A stretch of DNA of 64,000 nucleotides, taken from NCBI GenBank assembly GCA_905182985.1, contig CAJJDN010000081.1, positions 96,803-160,802 of the forward strand, written 5' to 3'. The notes under the pieces are model-generated. The model was given only the letters and a program-made list of their open reading frames with translations, ran no database searches and was not told the DNA's origin. The stretch is from Paramecium sonneborni (lineage: Eukaryota > Ciliophora > Oligohymenophorea > Peniculida > Parameciidae). The translations under genes and the position numbers were made by a program. Positions 50,654 through 61,566 of the stretch are shown one piece after another (within the stretch, counting starts at the first letter, position 1; every line of letters begins with the position of its first letter).

Positions 50654-51504
50654 TCATTCTAAAATTTCTTTTACGGGTACAGAATTACATGAATTTGATG
50701 ACCAACCTAAATATGAATGATGATCATTTAAGTTTGTAAGTGTTACTGATACTGAACAACTTTGATCTTCTCCTTTTACTTCTTAACAAATAATGTAATT
50801 AATTCCATCATAATACCAAACTTCAGTATTCACATGTTCGAAACTGAATCTAAATGGTGGTAAATGAGGAGCAATATCCTTTTTATTTGTTAATCTTGTA
50901 TGTGTCACTTTTAATTTAGAAAACCAATCATAAAAATTAGAATCCCCTACTCTTGGTGATCCAACAGTAACTAAAATCACTTTTAATCCAGTCATAGATA
51001 ATTCACTAGCAAATAATGTTGCCATAGCTCCACCTAATGAATGACCTGTCACATGGAATTTAGCATATGGATATTTTACTCTATATCCTGCAAATAAATC
51101 ATCTAAATATATTTTTAAGGATTTGTATGCTGCCAAAAATCCCTCATGAACTTAACATTTACAAACTGAATTAAACTCTGTTTTCTTTGTATCTATATCT
51201 GCAATAAAATTCTTTATATTTTCAGATCCTCTAAAAACAACTGTAATTGCTTAAGTCATTGAATTGTATGCTATATATCCTCTTGTTTTCTAAATTTTAA
51301 TATCTAAATTACCATTTCATTATTTTCAAATACTTAAACATTTGTTAAATGAGGATATTGTTCACTTATTTATCCTGCATTCCAATTTATTAAATCATTT
51401 ATATCACAATAAGCACCAAATGAAAATGCAGTCAATTAATGAGCTAAACTTTCATCATATTCAAATGCAGCAACCAAACCTAAAAGAATAACTAAATATT
51501 TCAT
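50654..51504 (-). CDS. Secreted class-3 lipase, tandem paralogue
   Basis: 275 residues after removing one 23-nt intron. Signal peptide MKYLVILLGLVAAFEY. Same order of motifs as its neighbour: AITVVFRGSENIKNFIADI, CQVHEGFLAAY, HVTGHSLGGAMATLFA, VGSPRVGDSNFYDWF, KKDIAPHLPP, HSYLGWSSNSC. The first intron position is shared with the neighbour, while the neighbour's second intron (after PH) is absent here, so one was gained or lost after duplication. 186 bp separate the two genes. Confidence 0.93.
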
Positions 51505-51623
51505 GAATATATTTTATAAAAAGTAGAGTAATATAATTCACTATATATGGATAGTTTTATTATTAATCCCTTCAATTTACTAACTTTTATACATTCTTGT
51601 AATTTCTTTATCTCTCTTTGTTT

Positions 51624-53052
51624 TCAAAGACTAAAAACTATTAATTATAAGATTACTCTAAACTTTTCCCTTAATATCGTCATATCAACATTTTAATTTT
51701 ATTAATTAACACTTTAGTTCTTTAAATACTATTTTACATATTTATCAATTCTAGAATCTAATCTATTCTTATATTTTCCAGGACTCTCTAATCTTATTTC
51801 AGTACTACTTCCATGTATATTACTCATAGAAGCTTTCATACCTTATTAATGATATTGATTAGATATCTAAGATTATAATGTACCAAATCTTTAACTTTTC
51901 GTATGTGAGGTAGTTTAACTAGATTCTCCTTTTTATTTTGGAAATTTTAAATAAAATTTTCTAATTTATTTTGTATCATTTTCACTAGATTCTATTTATG
52001 ATGGCTTAATAGAATGTTCAGGTGTTACTTCATTTATTTCTTTAGGTGTTTTTAATCCATTCTCTTTCAGTTCTTCTATCAATTAAGAGAAGTGATTTCT
52101 CCTTAATTATTATCCTATATTAGGTACTTCTCTAACATGAAATACATAATTATTTGTATTAAATAACTCACATTTCATATTAGTAAAAGTTCTCTTTCTA
52201 TCAAATAATCTTGTAGAAATTGTCTTCTAATTAACATCTGTTTATTAATCAGATACTTAAGATAGAGGATCCCCAGGATTTAATTATTTAATTTACAACT
52301 TTCTTTTTATTGGATAAAATGTTTAAAATGCTCTCATTTCTTAAATCAATGTTTTATTATCAATTTTTTTATCTAAATAATCTTATATTTCACTCAATAC
52401 ATGATAAAATCTTTATCCTTCATATTCTACATACTCTTAAGGTTATTCAGTCTTTTATTTATTAATTTATTTAAGTTCGTTTAATTTTTATAATAATTCC
52501 TTTGAATCTAAATTACTGAATGCATATTTCTCACTTATATCATTATTATATAAATCTTAATGATTAAGTTTAACCTTGTATTCACTTGGACTCTATTGAT
52601 CTTACTTGATTAATTCTTCATATTCTATTTCCTCTGCATTTTTCTCTAGTTTTTTTATGTTGTATTAAGGACCTAGATCAAATTTAGAATCTCCAGCACC
52701 ATTATGCCAACCATTTATCATCCCTTAATCAATCTTTGATGTCCTTATTATACGAGCACTTGATGGACCATCATATTTCATTGTAGAATCTATTTTACAT
52801 ACTCTTCTCTATCCAAATTGTAATGCTATCTTCCTATCAATTTTCTAAAAATATAATCCATTTCATTTATTATACCTACTCTTTTAACCATAAAAATTGA
52901 AGAGCTCTATTTAAAGTTATTGGATGAGGTGCTTAATCTCTAAATTTTGTACATTTACTAAAAAATGCAACCTTTTATATATCTAATTATAATACATCCT
53001 CCTTCTCTACTTATTTTAATACATCCTCATATATCAATTTATGTCTATGCAT
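51624..53052 (-). CDS. Unknown Gln/Lys-rich protein
   Basis: 465 residues, one 31-nt intron. Starts MHRHKLIYEDVLKQVEKED. Low conservation is expected from its composition: mixed charged coil (ELLQKLNELKQINKQKTE) and Ser/Thr-rich tail (GESSQTTSHTKSQRFGT, SSTEIRLESPGK). No domain recognised. Several basic patches could bind microtubules or nucleic acid; this is speculation. Confidence 0.68.
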
Positions 53053-54783
53053 TTTTTACAATTTTTTTTTCATCTTTTATAAATAATTTATAAAACTGGT
53101 TAGTTGATATTATAATTAATGCTTTTATACTTACTTATTAATTTATAAATTTTAATACATATTTCTCAAAATCAAACATTAATCATTAATCCATCCCTAT
53201 AACTTTCCTCTATCATGTCTTTATTAATATATTTTGATATTCAAAATAAGTATATTGACTATTCTCATCTCAACAAAAATCAATTCCAATCTATTTTGAA
53301 CTACACTATAAATTAACATTTTAATCTATACTATTTATAATGTTATTAATAGTGTCAACAACTATTGTAATAGTAATCACCATTTTATCATAATTACTGA
53401 AAAATCTAATTCTAAATATTATTCAATTTTTGTTGTTCCCTAAAATTATTTTCTTCTACAAAGAAACTCCTTATCTCTACGATATTTCATGAGAAAATGA
53501 ATTTATTAAGAAGTAATCAAATATTTTGACACTTTCTAAATCAATCGAAGATCAAGAATTTAAAGTATAATCAAGAATAAAATATTGTAATCCTAATTAT
53601 TCTTATTCTTAATCTATATTTGTAATAAAATATTAAATATTTAGAAACTATTTTTCTATTATACAAACACAAAACAAATTATATGGTCGAAATTATCAGA
53701 TACTTCCATAAAACAAGTTTTAATACTAACCTATAAATAATTTTATCAATTATTAATAAAATATTGTCTGTTATAAAAAAAACATACCAGCAAAATAAAG
53801 TAGTAAAAAAATAATAAAACTACTTCTCTCTTTTTTAATATTAAGCCTAATAAATTAAATAGAAACAATAACTAACTTTTTAAGAGATTCAAAATATGAT
53901 AAAAAGGGAATTATGCAATACATTATGCAATACATCAGGATTGTTAAGTATTAAATAATATTTAAATAACTCTTCTTTTATTCATCTCTCCTTATTAATA
54001 AACAAAAATAGCTATAATTTCAAGTTGACATTCTTTAATCAAAAAAAAAAAGTAACATTTAGCTTTATATAAATTGTTAGATTAAATATTATTAGAGAAT
54101 AAAAATAGATTTTAATAGAATAAATAAAGAGTAAAATTGATTTTATTCGCATTTCATCATCAGTTCTTTAGATATTATTAATTATATATTGTTTTTAATT
54201 ATAATATTAAAATTTTAGAGGAATCATGGAATATCTAATTATTTTTATAATTATCTCGTCTTATTGCACAATAAACCAACTTATTTTTGCTTTAAATCAA
54301 AGATTCCTAATAGTTCAGTTAATAAACGAGGTTATAATGCTAGAAGCCCAAGAATTTAAACTGAATTGAATTGCATAAACTGCTCTTAACTTACTGAATT
54401 TCGAATTCTAAATTTTAAAATAACAATACATCGAATCTGCAATAGATGATCCATTTAAATCAGTCTTTTATTGAGAATCGATTAAATCAATCATTATTTG
54501 TTATAATGTATCATATAAAATATTTTGAATTTTCCTTTCTTTAATGATACTACTTTCATTTTTGCTATTATTCAGTGTACTTACATCAAAATAAATAGAG
54601 TTAGCATAACCATTTTTATTAGTTATTTTTTATTTGTTCTTGAAACTTTAAATAGATAAACTAGCACATTCTGATAACAAGCTTCTGATTTAACAATATC
54701 TATTAGTCACTTTCTAAATGAAGCGAGTTGATTATTGAGTTCTAGATCGCAATTCTTAAACTTGACGATATATATACACAATA
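53053..54783. other. Long AT-rich region with doubtful coding remnants
   Basis: 1.7 kb. Around 54290-54440 on the plus strand, SKIPNSSVNKRGYNARSPRI and TELNCINCSQ look protein-like but have no start and stop soon. On the minus strand near 53470-53500, MKYRRDKEFLCRRKQF is readable. Neither could be extended into a gene. The rest shows nothing. Confidence 0.35.
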
Positions 54784-55570
54784 TCATTAATTTTCTATTT
54801 AATATATTTTTGTTATCAATACTTCTTACTGATTTTCTGATTAAACATTTTTCATAATATGGAGCAGCGTACTTTTAGATTTTTATTTTAATGGAATTGA
54901 AGGTAAAATTTATGGTTTTGGAATGGAAGTTTCTGGCATAGTTAAAAACATATCAACACTATTTCTGTCGACTTATTATTTACAATATATACTGGAAACT
55001 GTTCTTTTTTGTTGTTTAATTCTAATCATTTCTTCTTATATTCTGAAAGAGTCTCTTACTATATCTCTTATTTCAATTCTTTTTTAGTAAACAGTCTATT
55101 TCAATTAATTTATTGTCATTTTATTTAATTTTATCTCATCAACTATTTTGCTATGGTTCTCATTTAACGCCTTTTCATATTTAGAAATCTTATGTAATTC
55201 AGCTACAACTTCTTTAACAGAAGGATGATTCTCGAGACTAATAATAACTTTTAGTAAAATTACTCTTCTTATGATTTTTTTTTTTCTTCTAACTTTATTA
55301 TTTAATATTTTAATCTTTCTAGTTAATTCATTAAGTGAAAATATCTTTGATTTAATCTTTCTTCCTAATTATTTTCTTATTATATATACCTCTTTTTAAA
55401 TTGCTATTCCAGTTTTAGGATTCACTTACTCAACATAAGTTTACACAACCTGATGTTTATCTTAAACTTTATCCATTCCATCATTTATGCTAAAATTAAT
55501 TATTATTCTTATACGGTTCCATTAATACAACTGAACCTCGTTTCTGAAGATGATGAAGCATTGATTTCAT
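54784..55570 (-). CDS. Basic coiled-coil protein of unknown function
   Basis: 253 residues after removing a 25-nt intron. Starts MKSMLHHLQKRGSVVLMEP. A very basic segment (NELTRKIKILNNKVRRKKK) is followed by a long coiled coil (VAELHKISKYEKALNENHSK, QKRIEIRDIVRDSFRIQEEM) and a Pro/Ser tail. Composition fits a cytoskeletal linker. No family recognised. Confidence 0.65.
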
Positions 55571-56605
55571 TTTATTTATTAAATAATTATTTTTATTTTT
55601 TATACTAGAATATATTAAGAGATATTAAGACTTTTCAATTTATCATTATATATGATATATATTAAGATATTTTAATAAATTAGTTTAATCTATATCAAGC
55701 TCTAACACTATTCTATTTTCAATTTACATCCATCTATAAAAATATCGGCTATATTATATAGTTACTGAATTATATACTATATATAAAAACAAATTAATCA
55801 ATTTTACTCAGAAATCTCTTAAGTAAATTTTGAAGTAAAAATGTTTGTATTAGTAAGTAAAATAATCAACAAATACTTTATAATTATTAATAAAAGTATG
55901 ATATCAAATAGATAAAGATAATAGCATGTACTTGATTGTTCAAATTTTCAAATTCTCTTTATAAAATTTACTCAAAAAGTTCAATACTATTCTATACGAG
56001 GATTACCCTGAATAGGATGGTAATTAAAAAAATTATATGACAAACATTTAAATTATAAATATTAATTTTGAGGAACTTTTTTAATATTATTCAAATTTAT
56101 TTCATTTATTTAGTGTTGTTGCATTTTTTATACTTATCATCATAAATATTTGTTAGAATTATTTGATAAATGTTTTGTAATAAATTAAAAATTATCAAAT
56201 TTTTCATAATAGATAGTAGATTGTTGAATTTATGATTTATTATTATTATAAATTCTTACACGCTCAATAATTAATTAAAATTTAATTAATGATAATTTTA
56301 TAGATGATCAATATTAGAATGTCATTTTGAAGTAAATATTGTAAATGATTTAAATTTGAATAACTAGTTGAAAATAAGAATCTGTCTTATCCAAGGACAT
56401 GTTTTTAAATGATTTTTTATTAATTTTTTTTAATTCACATAAGCATTAATATGATGCAAAATTAATACTTAAAAAATTTCAATAGATACATTAAAAATGT
56501 CAATATAATATGAATTAATAATATAAAATTAAATTTATATAAATTATGATAATAAATAATAAATTATATTCAGTGATTTTATCTATATAATCAAATACTT
56601 AGTTC
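55571..56605. other. AT-rich spacer without a gene
   Basis: About 1 kb of A/T-rich DNA. The minus-strand frame of the homeobox gene stays open through part of it only because TAA/TAG are sense; composition there is not coding-like. Confidence 0.5.
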
Positions 56606-56621
56606 TTTTTTTTTTTTTTTT
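56606..56621. repeat. Poly-T run (16 T) at the 3' end of the homeobox gene
   Basis: Uninterrupted T homopolymer on the plus strand, poly-A on the coding strand, immediately after the last clearly coding codons (ELAIIK). Consensus length in such runs is unreliable, so the true stop of the homeobox gene is uncertain. Confidence 0.9.
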
Positions 56622-57389
56622 ATTATAGCAAGTTCTTTGAATTTACACTCAACGATGTGCTTAAATTTCTTGTCTTAACTTGCTTTATTTTTAAGACTAT
56701 TTCTAGCATTAATAAACCAATTTAAAACCTATAAAAAATGATGAATATTAATACCTATTTGTTTGTTAAATTAGTTTATTATACTAATTACTCTATCTAT
56801 TAAGGTTTTGGATAAGGATTGTTATAATTTTCAATCAACCATTTTTTGAGTATCATGTTAGCAGATTTAGAATAAGTCCTCTTAGTATTTGCTAAAAGGA
56901 ATATTAAAAATATATTATACTTGGATAATTTTATAGCAATTTTAATTTCTAGATGTCTTCATAGAGTTTGATTTTGTTTTAAATTTGTGTTGTGGCTTCT
57001 TCAAAAAATTGAGTGATTTATGTTTAAGTCATTGTACAATATAATTTTTCATTGATTATCCTTGATTTAAGTGTTTCAAAGAAGTTTTTAAGTTAAGCAT
57101 TCTTCTCAACTGCCTATCTTATAATAAATACAAATACATTAGTCTCTTATGTACATTCTACATCTATTGCCTCACTTTTCTTTTAAATTTCATCAGTTTA
57201 TATTTAAGACATCTGTTATTGGGTTAACCATGAAACCCAAATTTACTCAAGGCTCTAAATATCAGATTTAACTTTTTATTCTTTTTATTCATTGACTGAT
57301 TGAATAGTTAAGCATAAAATACCTTCTTGTTATAATTAATGGTAAGAGGACTATTTAATGGGCTCATCTAAGAAAGTTTAGAAATGCAT
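56620..57389 (-). CDS. TALE-type homeobox protein (3' end uncertain)
   Basis: Starts MHFQTFLDEPIKQSS; introns of 27, 29 and 26 nt. After a Gln/Glu-rich, helical N-terminal region of about 150 residues comes a homeodomain: KRTYSKSANMILKKWLIEN, then YNNPYPKPQQIEQLVQQ, then LTNKQVLNWFINARNSLKNK. The recognition helix WFxNxR is intact and the NPYP insertion between helices 1 and 2 is the three-residue loop extension of TALE homeodomains (MEIS/KNOX/IRX type). It should be a sequence-specific DNA-binding regulator in the nucleus. The last intron splits the domain before VLNWF. The frame continues past a 16-base homopolymer, so the C-terminus is not defined. Confidence 0.82.
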
Positions 57390-57634
57390 ATTAAGGGAAT
57401 CTTTTTTTATTTTTTAAATTTGATTAATTCAAGTCAAAATTTTACTGATAAATTGCAAATCAGCAGTCTAGAAGGATGACGCACATACACTTTATAAGTT
57501 AGTAACAAGATTTAAACTTTTATAATAACTAATTTGAATTTATTTTATTGGTATATTCTTGTAAATGAAAAATAAATGACTCTATAAATAAACTTTTATA
57601 TATTATTAATTTTAATATTTAATAGTGACCAAAG

Positions 57635-57868
57635 ATGGAGTCTAAATTTCAAAAAACAACAAGAAATTTAATATCAATTCCTAAATATACAATTTACCAT
57701 TTCTTTCAAAAGAAAGATACATATAAGGATCCCAAAGGTCAATAAATCAGAATTTTTAAAATGCCAAAGTTTTTGATTCCAACTTTAATTATTTTATCAT
57801 CAGCTTTAATATATAACTAAAGTTTTTCAAAAAAAGAAACCATAATCAAAATTAATGAGGATTAGTGA
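57635..57868 (+). CDS. Small single-pass membrane protein (77 residues)
   Basis: Intronless. MESKFQKTTRNLISIPKYTI, a basic soluble half, then one hydrophobic helix (MPKFLIPTLIILSSALIY) and a short charged tail ending INEDQ. Size and layout are like small mitochondrial respiratory or assembly subunits, but no family was recognised. Only 44 bp separate it from the EB1-type gene, and it shares no frame with it. The 57390-57634 spacer to the homeobox gene shows no feature. Confidence 0.6.
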
Positions 57869-57912
57869 ATTAAATGAGAATAATTATAAAATTATTAACA
57901 ATATTTTATTTC

Positions 57913-58688
57913 ATGAAATCTCATAACTAAGGTAGATAAGATTTCTTACAATGGATAAATGAGCTAACCGAATGTGATTATCCTAAAGTTGAAGTAATTA
58001 TTATATTTTATAATTAGTTATTATCAGATGGAATTGGTTATTGTTAAATAATAGATGCATTACATCCTGGAGCTATTTATCTTTCTAAATTAAATTTCAT
58101 GGCAAGATTTCCAGATGAATATACAAAGAATCTAAAAGTATAAAGCAATATTTAATTAAGGTTCTTGATGATGCATTTTCAAAACTTAAAATTGATAAAG
58201 TTGTTCCAATTGATAAACTAAGTAAATGTAAATTTTAAGACAACATGACATTTCTATAATGGATGTATAATTATGCATCTAAAGTTAATCCTTTTGTTAA
58301 AAATTATAGAGGATATGCAAGAAGATTAGAAGCTTTTGAAAAATAGCATCATGGACGTTATACTTAAATGAGTGCACATTTAATACCAAATACTGAATTT
58401 TTAAAATTTAAACAAACAGATATTGATGGTAGAACTTTTTTAAAAGTGGAATCAACCAAAAATCAATAGGTAGAAGAAGCTATAAAAGAATTAGAAATCG
58501 ATATAAAAAATAAAATGGATTATAATTGGAAATTAATTTATGCTCTAGATGATCTATAATATTAAAGAGATATTCTACATGAATTATTAACAAAAATTGA
58601 TTAATGTGTTCAAAAAAGTAATGATCCAGCAGCAGTTAAAATGCATAATGTAATTATGGAAGAACCTATAGATTTTTCTGAAAAATGA
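57913..58688 (+). CDS. EB1-family microtubule plus-end-binding protein
   Basis: 242 residues after removing introns of 24 and 23 nt. The calponin-homology domain is clear: RQDFLQWINELTECDYPKVE, LLSDGIGYCQIIDALHPGAI, LSKLNFMARFPDEYTKNLKV, KVVPIDKLSKCKFQDNMTFL and QWMYNYASKV. These align with the EB1 pattern (YCQxMDxLFPG, F.A....EY..N.KVLQ, KLVKGKFQDNFEFIQW). The C-terminal half has a short helical region (LDDLQYQRDILHELLTKI) like a reduced EBH dimerisation domain; the EEY/F tail is absent (ends EEPIDFSEK). Start MKSHNQGRQ gives the proper length before the CH domain. It should track growing microtubule ends in cilia, spindle or cortex. Confidence 0.93.
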
Positions 58689-58898
58689 ATTACTATTTAA
58701 TCTATAGTTATTATTAGTTATTAATTATAATTAATTAATACATTCATTCTTTTACAATCAAATATTGATCAAATATTCTAGAAACTAATTATAAACTTAA
58801 TATCAACAATAATTTTAATAATCTAATGCTGAAAATATTTATAAGGATTTGTCATCAATCAATATGATATTAAAGCGAATAAATAAAAATTTATTTTA

Positions 58899-59545
58899 AT
58901 GTTATCAAGCTCATAAAAATCCTAAGTTTATAAAAGAACTTCTTATTTGACTGAATCTGTCTCCATACCCAATACAGCCAGACCTTAATCATCCATGACA
59001 ACAACATATGAAAAGAAAGAACTTAGAAGGTACATTTAATTTCTAACTAGATTTCCTACTGAATGGGCTGAATAAGTTGATAATAAAACAGATAACAAGT
59101 TTCATCATGTCATCATTAATTAAAGTAAAGTTGAACATAATCCTAATTTGGCATCTCCCAGTAAAATTTTTGGATTGACAGAAAGGTTAAATTATCATTC
59201 TATTTTAATAGCCGACGATAGAACACATAAAATGATGACTTACTTTCAGTTTTCAGAAGAAAAAACTAATCTTTAAGCAACTTAGGAAGTTGGTAATTCA
59301 ATAGCACTCCTGTTGCTAATCAGTCATCAAATACTCAAAGTAAAGCTTCAACAACTTAAAAACCATAACCTACGTTATCTAGAAAAATAGATCAATCTGT
59401 CCCTCTTAGAGATTTACTCGAATTATCAAAATAATTAGATTAAGCTACACCAGAATAGATACAATAATTATCTAAAGGATATGTTAACGAGCTCTTCTAA
59501 TTATAATAGACCATTACAAGATCATTAAAATATGTTAAAAGATGA
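58899..59545 (+). CDS. Unknown protein, Ser/Gln-rich
   Basis: 205 residues if a 29-nt intron (GTTTTC...TTTAAG near 59250-59278) is removed. Starts MLSSSQKSQVYKRTSYLTES; middle part RRYIQFLTRFPTEWAEQV and KIFGLTERLNYHSIL; C-terminal helix DLLELSKQLDQATPEQIQQL. The intron start GTTTTC is unlike the GTA of most introns here, so a base indel is an alternative. No domain recognised. Confidence 0.55.
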
Positions 59546-61566
59546 GATTTATAATTAAATAAGCTTATCAGAATTTCTTTTTATTATTTCCTTTCTAAAT
59601 TTAAAGAAAACTCATATAATTTTTATTTAATCCAATCATCTAATTCTAGATAAATCTCATCAATTTTTACAAAAATTTAAATCCAATAGGATAACTTATT
59701 ATGGTATTTTTAAAATGATACCTGAATAAATAATTTATATCATTTTTTGAAATTATTAAAAGCTAAATTTAAGCATTATATTGTAGCTATATTTCACCTT
59801 ATTCTCTAAATCCTAAACAAATCTATATTTATTTGTAAGTTAACAAAGAATACAACAAATTTAGATCTCATTATGATTTATGCTATATTTACAAATTTAT
59901 GATTCAATTCTATATTAGATTGTATAAAGCAGAATCGCAAATTTGATCTAAAAAAAACCTAAACTATTTTATGTTATGAAAAACAAATAGAGAATTCTAC
60001 AGAATATATGTTAATTTAATTGATGGATCTAAGATATTTTTATCATAAACCAAAAAATGATTAGCAGTTATTCTTTCTCTCAAATTAACATTCGAATTGA
60101 TATCAAATCAAGTATATTTCTTTTTATATTCATACTATTTTTATTTATATTCAGTAAATTATCCTTTATATAATCTCTACTTTATTTTAAATAATTTAGG
60201 GCTGATTTTTAAAATTCTTTAGAGAATAAACTGTAAATACTTAATTATCTAAATGTTCTCTGCTTCTATTGTTTAATATATATAAATCTAAAATTTATTT
60301 AATAATATAAAGAAGCGGTTTATTCAGTTATTTTTATAATTAAAATATTAAATTTTAATAGTTTTATTTTTTTTTAAAAGAAGAATGAGATAATAAGATT
60401 ATTAAATGTGTTTTAAGATTAATTAAAAATTATGTAAACATTTCTTCTGAAGAAATATTATATAATATGCATTTTAGATTTTTTGTATTTGTAAATAGGG
60501 GAGATAAAAAATACATAAACTAGTTTTGATCAATTTTAAATTACCTGTAATAATTTTATCAAAAGCATAATTATATAAGAGATCAATTAATACTTAAATG
60601 ATTTTTGAAGTTATAATTTTTTGGTGAATACTAAAAGTCTAGAATTTCTAATAAATAATCTAATTGATTTTTTAAAATTAGAACATAGAAAGAACCTATA
60701 TTTTCCTCTAATGATTTAATGGCAAAAATTTTAAGAGAAAGCCTTGAATTACCTTTTTAGGGTTATGCAAATTTTAAAATTCTTATCTGGTTATTTAATA
60801 TTTTATAGAGATGATTAAATAAGCAAGGTGGTGTAGTCAATCATTTAGGAGAAGTAGATATAAAATTAATTAAGTACAATTGGTTTATATAATATATTAC
60901 ACATTATTTTATGAATACTTCTCTAGATTTCTAGAGTATAATATACGAAATATTAAACAAATTAAAAATAATACTGTTAAATTTAAGAGGCCTTACTTTA
61001 CTGTAAAATTTGGTTGTTCACATTTTTATAAAGTAGTATTTTTATAGTTCATCAATTTCAAAGAAAGAATGCGACTTTAGTGATTCTTTTTGCTAAACTC
61101 GATATAAAATTAATAAAAAAAACATTAAAAAAAATAAAACATTCAACATTTTTTAGAACAATATAATTTCAGCAATAGATATTCATCATTAGATTTATAA
61201 ACCTAATTGCAAACCACATTTAATGTCAAATTAAAAATCATTTAAAGTCATGCAAAAATTATTATAAATATTTTTGAATAATAAGAATAGAGAAACCAGA
61301 AGAATTATCACAGAAGACTTTTTTTTTTAAAAAAATAGAAATCTCAATCTATTTTTAAGGAATCCTAAATAAAAAAGTTCATCAAAAGCTTATCTAATTT
61401 ATAAAAATGGATTTAAATCAACTTGATTAACACATTGAATTCTATTATTATCATAAATATAAAAATATTAGTAAAGTACCAATATGACTCATACAATCAA
61501 TAAAACTTAAAACACTAATCCTAATTAATTGAATAATTAACATTTGAAAACCATATTTAATAATAA
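59546..61566. other. 2-kb AT-rich region without a gene
   Basis: No frame on either strand has convincing composition. The antisense frame 61451-61669 overlaps the start of the channel gene and was rejected. It probably holds the channel promoter. Confidence 0.5.
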
